Positions 54,066 through 64,000 of a stretch of DNA of 64,000 nucleotides are shown piece by piece. This DNA comes from Epinephelus fuscoguttatus (taxonomy: Eukaryota > Chordata > Actinopteri > Perciformes > Serranidae): the NCBI RefSeq assembly GCF_011397635.1, contig NC_064753.1:33132322-33196321 (forward strand), read 5' to 3'. A program made the translations under genes and the position numbers. Numbering within the stretch: position 1 is the first letter of the stretch; each line of letters opens with the position of its first letter. Below the pieces are notes generated by a model, which was not told the origin of the DNA, searched no databases, and saw nothing but the letters and a program-made list of their open reading frames with translations.

Positions 54066-55022
54066 CAAGAGGTCAACAATGCTTTGGTGTTTTTACATTT
54101 CGATTAGTTTTATGTTGAAGTCATTATGCCTTTGATTTTTGAAAAGAGAGGAATGTCTTAAATTTCACTTTTTACTGGTTGGTTACATTTTTGTGCAATG
54201 TGCTCATACCCATACTCAAAATGTGAATTGTGTAAATCAAACCAAAAGGTATGCATGCTTTAGGTGTTTTACAAAAGGATCTGAAAGCCACAGCAAATGG
54301 AGAAACCAGTAGGTGTCATTATGAGTGTACTTTCTGTATATAGAGATATAATGTTGACAGATCTTAGTTGGATCGCAGTTTGATTACAACCACTGCTTTC
54401 AATTCCCTTTGAAACAAACTCTTTCTGACAGGAGAATTCCTCTGACATGGGATCTTAGGTATGAAAAGACTGATTTAAAGTCTTGGATCAGTGGTGTCTG
54501 AAACTGATTTCAGCATTTCAGAGAAAGACAAGTGAAAATTACCACACAGCAGTGAAGTGCAAAACGAGGAACACATCTCTCATCAAGCACAGCACCAGGC
54601 CAGGTTTCCTTACCGTCGGCAAAATACAAGAAGATATATGGACGTCAGTAAAAGTACATGACTGCAGGCTCCAGAAATGCTGCTTCTGTTGCAGCATGCT
54701 GAAGGCAGGGTCATAATTTGGCATAAAAATGAATTCATGAATCATCTTGTCTGTTAGTCAATGGGCAGGGAACACCTTGATGGTAAACAAGCCAAAGTGA
54801 ACACAGCATTATTTCATTGCCAGCTTCCTGGCCCCAGGGTAACCTTTGTCATATGGATTCCTCCGAGATAACGCACCCTTAAGCATGTACTGTCATAGTG
54901 TGGTCCAAGGAATATGATACTGAATTTATCTTATCACTATCAACAGTGACTCAGACCTATCAATCTGATGAAATCTGGACAAGAGCAGTTCCTTGTCCAT
55001 ACATCTGGTAGTAGTTGTACCA

Positions 55023-55028
55023 AATAAA
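55023..55028 (+). terminator. candidate poly(A) signal of the GPCR gene
   Basis: AATAAA about 960 bases after the stop codon. Another AATAAA lies at 55263-55268. Which is used, if either, cannot be told. Confidence 0.3.
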
Positions 55029-55174
55029 CCAATGAATGTATGTACTTCTTTAGGCTCTTAGAGGAATGAAGCACAACATGATGAGCAGGAAGTATGTGAA
55101 TGTAAAACATCCATGTCTGACTGGGCTTCATGTACACAAACGTAGCTTTATTACTTGTTGTCTATATAAGCACA

Positions 55175-55207
55175 CCTATTCTGTTATTGACAGAATAACA
55201 GAATAGG
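55175..55207. repeat. perfect 14-bp inverted repeat with 5-base loop
   Basis: CCTATTCTGTTATT, a GACAG loop, then the exact complement. It lies between the two candidate poly(A) signals of the receptor gene and could fold as an RNA hairpin if the longer 3'UTR is made. Confidence 0.85.
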
Positions 55208-55799
55208 TTATTCTGTACATAATAGTAGCACTTTACATGTATTCTTTCTGCATTAAAACACGAATAAACAAAAGCTTTAAATGCCACCTGATTACAGGGT
55301 GGGTCCATTTTTTTTTTTTTTTGAGGTTTTTCTATCATTCCAGTAGCGTATGTTCTGTATTCAAATCCAAACATTCAAATTTTGGTCTAAGTACATATGT
55401 TTAAGCATCAAAATTAAATTTTCCCAAGCCATTCTAAAAATATTCCCACATAACCTGATGTAGGTTTCTGCACAATGACGTTACCACGTATTAATTTCCT
55501 TGTCTGCCTAATGTGCCTCTTTGTAACTGACCCAAGCCTTCTTTGAGAATTGTGTGTTATGGGCTTAGCAGTATACTGCTGTGTGGGCTGTTTGGCTGCA
55601 AGGCAAAGCGGTGGAAATATAACACTGTATACAGATAAGTACTTCACACCCACACCCACAGCCCACTTAAAAAAATTCAAACTACCCCTTTCACTTATTA
55701 TTATTAGTGGCAAACGCTGCTGTAGCCTTCATTTCTGCTTTTTGCTTGCAGCTGAGTGGACGTTTCCATTTATAAAACACAGAAAAGAACAAAATGAGT

Positions 55800-56180
55800 T
55801 TCCTCAGTTGAGTGTCTGGGCTCAGCCTTGGAGATTGGGTGAGGAGCTCGGACATCTGGAGGGAGCTTGGAGTAGAGCAACTGCTCCTTCACGTCGAAAG
55901 GGATCAGTTGAGGTGGTTTCAGGCATCTGATCTGGGTCCTCCTGGGCGCCTCCCATTAGAGGTGTTGTGGGCACGTCCCACTGGTAGGAAGCCCCGGGCA
56001 GACCCAGAACACACTGGAGGGATTACATATCTCATCTGACCTGGGAACGCCTTAGGGTCTGCCGCTGCCTCAATCAGTTAGTTAGGAACACCTTAGGGTC
56101 CCCCAGGAGGAGCTGGAAAGCGTTGCTGGGGGACCGGGCCCCGGATAAGCGGATGAAAATGGATGGACGGAGAAAAGAAC
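55800..56180 (+). mobile_element. LINE C-terminus and tail, RTE/Rex3-like
   Basis: One frame encodes RSSDIWRELGVEQLLLHVER and then DQLRWF, followed by PPGRLPLEVLWARPTGRKPR. This is the well-known end of a fish LINE polyprotein (…QLRWFGH…PPGRLP-E). It is followed by 'ccggataagcggatgaaaat' and ggatggacgg, the usual 3' end. A frame change near 55930 shows decay. Confidence 0.7.
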
Positions 56181-56750
56181 GCAGATGGACCAGCCCCTTA
56201 TTTATATTTGATATACAATCAGCCCATACTTACATGCACTCATGTCTTCAAGGGAATGATTTCAATTATGAACAACTGCTTGGTTTTTATTTGTAAGTAC
56301 AGTATTACAAGTGAAGCATTAACCTACTGAATGAGTTTGTGTTTTGGTATTTAGGCTCAAACGATAACAGAGAAGTTGGATATCTGAACTCTCCATCTCA
56401 TTGCCAAATGCAACTACAGAGCACCAGTAAATTTAATTATAGTTTTCGTATGAAACTGAAAACTGTAAAAAACTGAAGGCAGGAGATAAGAGTTGACTGA
56501 CCGAGGCACATAACCACAACGTCCATAAATAAGTCCATTCTGGCTGCAGTGCAGACCTTTGTTGCATGTCACTCCTCTTACTCTCTACCTTTGTGTCCTA
56601 TCTGTATCTATACTATCAGATTTGGAATAAAGATGAAATGCCAACAAAAAATTTCTGTCTTATCTCTGTATATGATGGTTTAAACTTTTCTTTTAATAAT
56701 TGCTGCCTGCCCCAGTGTCTTTCCTTTTTTAGTGCTTCTACAGGTGCCGC
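56181..56750. other. intergenic between converging genes
   Basis: AT-rich DNA with a short SINE-like fragment at about 56550-56600 ('tttgttgcatgtcactcctc'). No gene was seen. Confidence 0.35.
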
Positions 56751-56762
56751 AAAAGTTTGAAA

Positions 56763-56768
56763 TTTATT
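56763..56768 (-). terminator. candidate poly(A) signal of cenpq
   Basis: AATAAA on the minus strand, about 90 bases beyond the cenpq stop codon, the only close match in the expected place. Confidence 0.55.
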
Positions 56769-56855
56769 AATTCTACCCATAACAGCTGCAATTTTTTTTT
56801 TTGTTTGGGGTTGACTTAGTACAGGCATCTCTTAATGTCCTTTGAAAAGAAGATT

Positions 56856-57050
56856 TCAAACTTGTGAAAGCAGAGATGGTGCACCACTGATCGCAGTGAA
56901 GCCGGGGTTGAAGAGCTGATCGGCATGATTTTGTGCTTGCAGAAGCAGCGCCTGGGCGTTGTGGTTGATCTCTGATTTCTGCAGGATTTCCCCCAGTTTC
57001 AAGGCAGTGGTCTCAGAGTCGCTGTCTGGTATAATTTTTATCAATCGAGC
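56856..57050 (-). CDS. cenpq: cenpq exon 8 (stop)
   Basis: 64 codons plus TGA, starting [20 protein letters not shown] and ending LLSQV. Acceptor TCCTTAG. It continues about 20 residues beyond the part that resembles human CENP-Q. Confidence 0.87.
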   Translation of the reverse strand, partial: ARLIKIIPDSDSETTALKLGEILQKSEINHNAQALLLQAQNHADQLFNPGFTAISGAPSLLSQV

Positions 57051-60000
57051 CTAAGGAGAACAAAAGTATTAAGCACTGCTGTGTCATTTTGTGTTTCTGG
57101 TAAATATAGAGTATTATGACAGTGTTGTGGAAAATGTTCAAAGCCTTATTTTGTAGTTGATGAAAAAAAACAGAGACAATATAGAACCCCAGATGTCATG
57201 TCATCTCTGTGCCTTTCGTAAGACAGATTTCATACATTTTTCACAATATTACAAAGAAGTTGCACAACAGAGGGAACATGCTTAGACTTTCCTGTTTCAC
57301 TGTAGAGGAAGTGCCCACTCAGACAATTCGACCACAACTTATTCACAAAAAAATATGAATGCTTGTGGAATTGTGCAATACACACAATTCAAACTGATAC
57401 TACATTTTGTGAAAGTGTGTTTTGTGCACCACCCATTCTCACCTCTAATGTTGTTTCATCTTTTCGTGGAGGTAGAGGGGGAAGGTTGAGACTTGCTTGT
57501 TCGGCTATCTGTAAGATCTGCGCGTGAAAACACACAGGAAGAACAAAACTGCTTGAGTACAGTTGTATATCCTCTTTATCTAACAGATAATTAAATGAAA
57601 AACACAAGACTGCTTGAAATCTGCTTTGATATAGTTCAAGTATATCATGCAAGCCAATTCCTGTAGTTACTGCTCAGATGTTTTCTCAAGAATTAACCCA
57701 TTACATCAGATTCCACAAACATTTCAACATGCTGTTCAATTGAATCAACAAGAAATGCACAGACTAACTTAGTCTAGACAAGCAGGCTGATATTTGTGTG
57801 GGAAAATGCACTACCACAATTCTGTTGTCTGTGGTAACAGCCAAAGACATTTTGTAGACTTTTATTTTTAAATCTGCATGTTGGCATGTGTGAGTGTTTT
57901 GCACCTCTTTAGCTTTCTCCTCCTCCTCCTCCACTTGGTCTCTCAGCGTACTGCAAGCGTGCTGTAAGGAGACAGCCTGCTCGTCTGTCCTCTCCAGAGC
58001 ACGGACCACAGCCCTCAAGTCTTTCTGGAAATGCAGACACCACAACAAGACGTCATATAACACAATTACTGACGCCATTTGCTTAACTCCATTGCAAATA
58101 TATAAATACTGATTTACACACTGGTGGGGCAGTTAAGTGTGACAGTTGTGCATTTTGTGATAAAAGCAACACCTCTGGCACAGATGTAGGTTTATATGTT
58201 AGAAGAAATACAGATATCGAGGCGCTGCATATTTGGACTCAAAGGGCCTTAGCAGCCATTTTTCATGTGTCTGTATGTGATCAGATCAGATTAGAACAGA
58301 AGACCACAGACATGTTTATTTCCTCTTCACTTTTTAAGGGTGCTTTTTCAAAGCTTTTAACCTGAGAAAAATGTGAAAACCAACTAAAAGGAGCACGCAT
58401 GCCCCCGTGCCTTAGTACCACAATGACAATTAATACACTTATACAATGGCAACATGTCCAGCTGTACATCATTGGATTTGTCTTTCCAATAGCAGTACCA
58501 TTGACAGAGACATTGCTGGATAAATTTCAGGATTGTCAGTAACCTCTCATCACAGGTCGCATGAGAACTTTTCAGTGTGGGTGAGTGTTTCAAGGTCATA
58601 TAAAGAAAAAATGCCTGATGTCAGGACATTGTTTACATGTTTTCACACTGACACAGAGCTGTGCAAGCAAGTGATGACACTTGCATTTGCATGCAACAAG
58701 CTCATAGCAGGCTTTCGATGCCCCTACGAGAGTCGTCCAGTGACTTTCACACACACCCTCATCTGATCTAACCCCAGCTGGTTATTAAGGGTAATGCAGG
58801 TGGAAAAAAACATGCCTGTGATCTTCTGACACCTCATCTAATCTGCTCAACACATCTTGGCAATGAACAAATCAACCAAACCGTTTTCTTCATCATTCAG
58901 GCATATTTAGTGGCTATTTGGTGGCCACTCTGAAAAATAGCTGTTACTATGCTAGGGCTTCATTTGCAATGACCTGATATCTAGATGTTTTCAAAACATG
59001 TCAACATAGATCTAGGCCAGATGTGTTGGGTTTATCACAAAAGCACAGTTATGAATTTTTCACCCTCGCTGCCTCACTACACATACATTATGCCCTTTCA
59101 AGGTTGTTGTAGCTGTAATGTCTTATTGGATCATTGTGCTGTTTATTGCATTTAGGTTTGCAGCCGAAAACTAAGTTCATTATTACGTCAGCTGTTAATT
59201 TCTTTATTTTTGTCACATTATCAATTTATTATTTTGTCTATAAAATGCTACAACATAGTGAAAACATGTTTCACTTTGTTGTTATTTACAAATTACATAC
59301 ACACAAGCTTATAATATACACACATGCACAAGCAGGACCTGTACTCATGTGGTAAATAGAGATCTCAGAGCTGCCCATGGACAGATCCCCCGAGCATTTG
59401 GGGGTGGCCTTAGCAGTGCTCCAGACGTGACCTCTCCAGCTACCAGTCCACACCCCATACTTGGTCCGTAGTGTGACTTGAACCAGTAATCAATCAATCA
59501 ATCAATCAATTTTATTTATAAAGCCCAATATCACAAATTTGACAAATCACAATTTGCCTCACGGGGCTTTACAGCATACGACATCCCTCTGTCCTTATGA
59601 CCCTCGCAGCGGATAAGGAAAAACTCCCCCAAAAAACCCCTTTAACGGGGGGAAAAAAAAACGGTAGAAACCTCAAGAAGAGCAACTGAGGAGGGATCCC
59701 TCTTCCAGGACGGACAGACGTGCAATAGATGTTGCACAGAACAGATCAGCATAATAAATTAACAGTAATCCACATGACACAATGAGACAGAGAAAGAGAG
59801 ACAGAGAGAGATGCAGGACAGACGGTAATGACAGTAGCTTACAACAACATTATTGAAAGTAATAATATTATAGTTATAGTTCTGGCTACTGTGGTACAAT
59901 ATGTTGAAAGTATATATTAATATCTGGCAGTATACATGTGTGACAATAATCATGTGTATAATAACAGTAGAAGTATGACTAATGACTAATGATGGCAGCA

Positions 60001-62121
60001 GCAGCAGGAACCCTCCAGTTCCCCAGCCAAGTCCCTATGGCCCGAGCTCCCACCCTATATAACTGTGTTTTCACAATATCACACTGAGAGTATCACAGTC
60101 CAGCTGCCGCCCCTCTCAGACTACAGTGTTTCTCACCTCCAGAGTGCTCAGATTCGTCTTTCCAACCACTGACTTCTTGGCCTCCTCCTGGTGACGCTGA
60201 GATGATTGCTCGAAATCTTTCTGTTTCTGCACTGGAACTTTGAGCTCTGCACACTGAGCAAGGAACCTAAAAATGTTTGGAAAACACATCAGAAAAAAAT
60301 TAACAAAGTGCATCTAAGACATTATCCTTCACAGTCAATGTTATTTTCTGTTCAGAACTTTGAAATAATGATGTTTGAATCAATATTATTAGATCAGACT
60401 GATTGTTGAGGTTAATGTTCGTTCATCGGCTTTAACTGGAATCCTATCATGATGGTATAATTACACACCAAGTCATCTTTTTACTTACTATTCACTTATT
60501 CATTAAATATGTAACTGCACGGTAAGTAAATATGTAACCATAAGATAGCAAGCCCATGCCATTTAGTAACATCTTAATTTCTGACCCATCTTGCTCACCT
60601 GGTTTTCATTATGTTCAGATGTTCCTGGCTCTCTTTCTTCTCTTTCCGCATCAAAGCAAGAGTTGCTCTGGGGAAACAGAAAGTGTCCCCACAAAGTTGA
60701 TTTTGACCACTATTCATCTGCAGTAATTGAAGTGCCTCCTAGTTTTGCCACGGGAAAATATGCTGGCTGATTTTAACGATACATCAACTTGTCAGCACTC
60801 TCTAATGAACAAACTATGTAAAGACATTTTTTTGCAAATACCTCAAAACTACTTGACATTTCTGTACTGTAAACTATTTTTACCTATTAATCGACATATA
60901 CGCCAATACTGAAATATCTGCAATGAGCTGGCCGGTTCATTGATCTAGCTCTAGTTTCAATACATAGCGGGTGTAACTGCAGAGAGTATAAATGCTCACA
61001 ATGGCATAGGCCACGAGCGTAGGGTCTGCCGCACGAGTATAAATCCCACTTAAGTAGGTAAAGGCAAATGATAATACAGCAAGAACAGTTTGGTAAGTTC
61101 AGAAAAACACATCAATACGGTAATGCAGCCTTTAAAAACCGGAAAATACAACTTTCAGTATTACAATAACAAAAATCTAAGATGATATCGAGTATCATAC
61201 CAGGATATCAGTATAATGTTGATATATAGCCCAGCCCTGGGTACACCTATACAATCTAATCTGTAATCCAGTATAACATCTCTGCCACATATGCTACCTT
61301 TCTGAAGTTTATAATGGCAGGAGTTGTCAATTCAACTACATGTTTATTACTGAGGCTGTAGTTAATGCTGGTGTGACACTGTACTGCATTATTATTTAAA
61401 TGTATTTCTAATATTTTACACTGTCATGTTTGAAAATGGGGTGGGCAAAACATGACAAACACCCCTCTATATACTGCCAACTACAATTTCAGTAATAAAT
61501 GTGCACTCAGTTATACTTATACCTCTCTGGCTGTGTCAATCAGAAAGTGTACATTAACACAATGAAACTCACAGTATTGACAAGTCCATCGTGTTCTCCA
61601 GAGCAACAATGGAGGATCGTGGCATCAGCTCCCACTTGTCCTGACCTTTGACCTTGTTAGGGACTGAGGATGAGCCTACAGCTTTTTCAGGACACAAACA
61701 GGAGCAACACATGAAAACAAAGTAACAACAGGGCTGGTTTGCTTTGTGGTCCAACTCTAACAGTATGCAGTGTTATTGTTCCTGCATGATTTAACATTCA
61801 TACATCTGAAGAAGACAATGTGGTAACGGAGCTGTTCTTACCTTTCCTCTTCTTTGCTGGTTTTGTGTGGGTGCTCTTGGTCTCATGGTTATTTTCACTG
61901 GGCCCCGGCTCCTATAGAAACATTATTAAGCATCACTAGGACACAAGTTAACAGGACACTGACAGAACAACGCAGACATGGAGTCAGCCGGAGTGTCTAC
62001 CTTATCTTACCTGATGCTCTGTTGCTTGTTTGTCTGTCCTCTGCTCTCTTTTTTTCTTGTTTTTCAATTGAACATTAGGTGTTTTAGATGCGGCTCGGTT
62101 AGAGCCTCTGACGGGCTTCAT
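56856..62121 (-). CDS. cenpq: centromere protein Q, eight coding exons
   Basis: CENP-Q is a subunit of the constitutive centromere-associated network (CENP-O/P/Q/U/R group), a nuclear complex at kinetochores needed for chromosome alignment. Joining 62121-62011, 61911-61842, 61681-61573, 60667-60599, 60266-60137, 58024-57905, 57517-57443 and 57050-56856 gives 292 residues with every phase agreeing (human has 268). The Lys/Arg-rich N-terminus (1-76) is followed by the conserved block KWELMPRSS…[10 protein letters not shown] (W77), a long coiled coil (about 97-205, including [19 protein letters not shown] and an acidic EEEEEKAKE), and a C-terminal region with LNLPPLP. These match the human layout (TWQPL…, EEIQYHLNFLKKRLLQQC, EVEEEEERVK, LSLPEL). 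The start ATG follows GC-rich 5' DNA and begins [13 protein letters not shown]. Confidence 0.9.
57443..57517 (-). CDS. cenpq: cenpq exon 7
   Basis: 25 codons, [16 protein letters not shown]…, acceptor CGCGCAG, donor AGAG then GTGAGA, phase 0. Confidence 0.85.
57905..58024 (-). CDS. cenpq: cenpq exon 6
   Basis: 40 codons of coiled coil, [16 protein letters not shown]… to [10 protein letters not shown]. Acceptor TTTCCAG. The donor AGAG then GTGCAA departs from consensus at the third and fifth intron positions. Confidence 0.85.
59350..60055 (+). repeat. dispersed fish repeat split by a retroposon
   Basis: The left piece ('gacctctccagctaccagtc' to 'gtgtgacttgaacc') and the right piece ('aaccctccagttccccagcc', 'aagtccctatgg') join to match the uninterrupted copy at 21270-21600. 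The insertion point is marked by a short shared gaacc. Confidence 0.6.
59481..59830 (-). mobile_element. retroposon with (TTGA)n tail, copy 2
   Basis: Reverse-orientation copy of 2622-2949. It begins on the plus strand with (AATC)n, then 'ttttatttataaagcccaat', 'ctccctctgtcc'-like and 'gagggatccctcttccagga' segments. The inserted DNA may reach about 60002. Confidence 0.65.
60137..60266 (-). CDS. cenpq: cenpq exon 5
   Basis: 130 bases. [19 protein letters not shown] corresponds to the human LLQQCETLKVPPKKMEDL stretch. Acceptor TTTTTAG, donor GGAG then GTGAGA. Confidence 0.9.
60599..60667 (-). CDS. cenpq: cenpq exon 4
   Basis: 69 bases, [20 protein letters not shown]…, start of the coiled coil. 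Acceptor TTTCCCCAG, donor CCAG then GTGAGC. Confidence 0.87.
61573..61681 (-). CDS. cenpq: cenpq exon 3
   Basis: 109 bases containing the family block [20 protein letters not shown]. The acceptor (TGAAAAAG) is poor in pyrimidines directly before AG. The donor is ATACT then GTGAGT. Confidence 0.85.
61842..61911 (-). CDS. cenpq: cenpq exon 2
   Basis: 70 bases, [15 protein letters not shown]… to KPAKKRK, acceptor TTTCTATAG, donor AAAG then GTAAGA, phase 1. Basic and poorly conserved. Confidence 0.8.
62011..62121 (-). CDS. cenpq: cenpq exon 1
   Basis: Basic N-terminal tail of 37 codons, [13 protein letters not shown]… to QATEHQ, donor CAG then GTAAGA, phase 0. It probably contains nuclear localisation signals (KNKKKREQR). 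Confidence 0.85.
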
Positions 62122-62470
62122 AACGGCTAACGTTAGCTGGCTAAGCTAACCGGTAAATAAAAAGCAAATGTACGATATCGCAATATTTTAACTTCCGGCT
62201 AAGCTAATGTCAGTTAAATACGCCAACACTCGTGAAGCAACAATAAACAGAAGAATCCTTGTTGGAAGAATTAAGACCTAAAACAAGTCATGTAACGTTA
62301 AGACACAAATGTCGTAATTTTACACACAGTTGATAATAAAATCCTAACCGCGTCAGACAAAGTTTTGTCAACAGTGAAGCTTCTTTCCGCGCTGCCGTAT
62401 TCGAAGCCGAGAGCACAACGCGCATGCGTAAAAATACTATGGCTACCCTGGGTACCGCCTGACAGGCAGC
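62122..62470 (-). promoter_or_regulatory. cenpq 5'UTR and promoter, NRF1-like site
   Basis: CpG-richer DNA upstream of the cenpq start. GCGCATGCG at 62420-62428 is a near-perfect NRF1 core, a common element of TATA-less housekeeping and cell-cycle promoters. Confidence 0.45.
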
Positions 62471-62817
62471 TAGTCCTCTAAGGCTGACATTACATTACGA
62501 GGGCCAGACGCAATATAGCGAAGCTTCGTGTACAAAATTCAAATTAAACGTATTACTTAATAATTACCGTTTTTCCAGACACAGCAGTCTCCCTTGAGGT
62601 ATTGCACAAATATCGGCATTATACACAAAAACGCTGCCTGTGAGGTCCATTCCAGGGCAAAAACCCCCCCCCTAACACTTCGGTGGCTTGAAACCATTTT
62701 GGGAATGTGATTGTGACTTCTTTAAAAACACATTTATTTTCTAACAGATTGTTTTTATCAGCCTTTCTGGAAACAGTTGTTGTACTATAGTTCCTCAGAC
62801 AGCACCTTTATGTAGAG
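62471..62817. other. intergenic, nothing recognised
   Basis: Short stretch between the cenpq promoter region and a MITE. It has a C run near 62665, and no gene was seen. Confidence 0.3.
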
Positions 62818-63288
62818 TAGTGTTGCACGGTATACTGGTACTAAAATAGTACCACGGTACTAGAGTATTCCAAATGGTACTATACTGCATTTGGAAAATA
62901 CCGGTACTTTGAAATTGATTCAATTCATTAATTTAGTTAATTTATTTTACTCATTTATGCACACAAACGCCTTTCTTGTTCCTATTGGAGCACAGATTGC
63001 ACAATGGTGTGTATGACAACACCTAAAAAAGACAAAAGAAAGTCTGCCTCGCAAAGGGAGACAACACGAGACAACACAAACTTGGTGGAACATTTGAGTT
63101 ACCAAACCTTGATGTCCATACCGAACCATGATTTTTTTGGTACGGTTACACCCCTACTATTTATTGTTATAAAGGTTTGTATCCAAAAGGCCTTTTCCTG
63201 AGCAAAAGTATCGAAGAGTATCGAAAAGCATCGAAATTCATATTGATACTGGTACCGAAACAAACATTTTGGTATCGTGACAACACTA
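62818..63288. mobile_element. hAT-type MITE with perfect 8-bp target duplication
   Basis: A 471-base element with ends tagtgttgcacggtatac and gtatcgtgacaacacta (inverted repeats). ATGTAGAG flanks it at 62810-62817 and 63289-63296. The inside is rich in ggtac/gtacc and atcgaa words and has a decayed transposase-like stretch near 62950-63090. Confidence 0.82.
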
Positions 63289-63296
63289 ATGTAGAG

Positions 63297-64000
63297 ATGC
63301 TGTCAACAGCGAATGGTAAATGACATTTTTTAATTTTAAAGGTATTTTACAGCCGTTTGCTCTCCTGTAAACTTTTGCACACCCCTGATTAATATTTTTG
63401 CACATCCTTCACTAAACTGTAGACTTTTATATTTTGAAACAGCTATATTGCACATACTTTAATGCTATATATACTTTTTTAAAACTATCTGTCATATGTT
63501 TACAGCAACATTTGTGGTACTTTGAATTATTTCTTTAGTACTTTGCCCTCTCCCTGTTTTCTCTTAATATGTTTATCTTTGCACCAAAAAAAGAGTAACA
63601 CACACATACTTGCAGATACAAAGAGTATTGTGGGTTTTCAGCAGTTTAACAGCATGACTTTGTTTCCTTGTTATCTGTTTTTTAAACTGTTTTCCTCAAC
63701 CGTTTTCTTACATTGTAAAAAAAGGTGACAAAGGTATACATTATTAAATTGGGAGACTTTCCAGTACATTATTTTTAGTTGGTTTGGAGACCAGGCAGTC
63801 TTCAAGGGATCTATTACCTTGTCAATACCAAAAAATGTGGCCGTGACTGTCGTACACATGGGATCCAGTTTGACCATAACTTCGTAAATCTTTGGTAAAC
63901 ACTTGTGCAAACAACTATTTTAAGTTTTTGATTTGTTCTCAGTTTAGTGAAATCTGTAGAAATTTGTTTTCTGATATACAGACCTTCAAATTCAATACTG
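63297..64000. other. intergenic, right edge, nothing recognised
   Basis: AT-rich DNA with short open frames of simple composition. I see no exon or RNA gene. Confidence 0.3.

Larger units (their letters stand above)
54066..55799. other. 3'UTR and intergenic DNA after the GPCR gene
   Basis: Non-coding. Contains two AATAAA sites, a perfect short hairpin (55175-55207) and a T run near 55310. No repeat family was recognised. Confidence 0.4.
58025..60136 (-). other. cenpq intron 5 with nested repeats
   Basis: The longest cenpq intron. It contains an older repeat (59350-59480 and 60003-60055) interrupted by a younger retroposon (59481-60002). The part from 58030 to 59340 is ordinary non-coding DNA. 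Confidence 0.5.

Noticed and set aside
53672..54079. 135-codon minus-strand open frame
   Set aside because: It is the antisense shadow of the GPCR exon and has no family resemblance.
55812..56039. 75-codon open frame with protein-like composition
   Set aside because: It matches the usual C-terminal end of a fish LINE polyprotein, with a decayed frame. It is not a host gene.

Overview
The window reads as nuclear DNA of a teleost fish, probably a spiny-rayed (percomorph-like) species. The coding parts are short exons with GT/AG borders, separated by AT-rich introns full of microsatellites and of the small transposons typical of fish: hAT and fold-back MITEs, a Tc1 element, tRNA-SINEs and LINE tails. 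No bacterial, phage or organellar features were seen.

The left half (1-30.2 kb) carries three loci on the minus strand. Reading right to left they are a five-exon ephrin-B gene, best matched by ephrin-B2 (30163-20249), a complete six-hairpin miR-17~92 cluster (miR-17, 18a, 19a, 20a, 19b, 92a; 8646-7773) with a probable TATA promoter and first exon near 10.3 kb, and the first coding exon of a glypican-5-type gene (5605-5455). The rest of that glypican lies beyond the left edge. In human, MIR17HG lies just upstream of GPC5 at 13q31.3 and EFNB2 is on the same chromosome at 13q33, so this is a compact piece of conserved chr13-type synteny.

The middle (31-51 kb) has no confident protein-coding gene. 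It holds a possible unassigned spliced transcript (33.3-35.6 kb, minus strand), two copies of a fold-back element, an identical 162-bp direct repeat, a CpG-rich terminal-inverted-repeat unit of about 650 bp (41.28-41.92 kb), a decayed Tc1 transposon inside a (TA)n tract, and LINE/SINE debris.

The right part holds a two-exon rhodopsin-family receptor of the chemoattractant/leukotriene-receptor type on the plus strand (51.3-54.1 kb). It is followed by an eight-exon centromere protein Q gene on the minus strand (62121-56856), so these two genes converge. An intact hAT-type MITE with a perfect 8-bp target duplication lies upstream of cenpq.

The genes do not form one pathway. The left block combines developmental signalling (ephrin reverse signalling, heparan-sulfate proteoglycan) with an oncomir cluster. 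The receptor and the kinetochore gene are unrelated neighbours. All exon borders were set by eye from splice consensus, phase agreement and family similarity, not by alignment.
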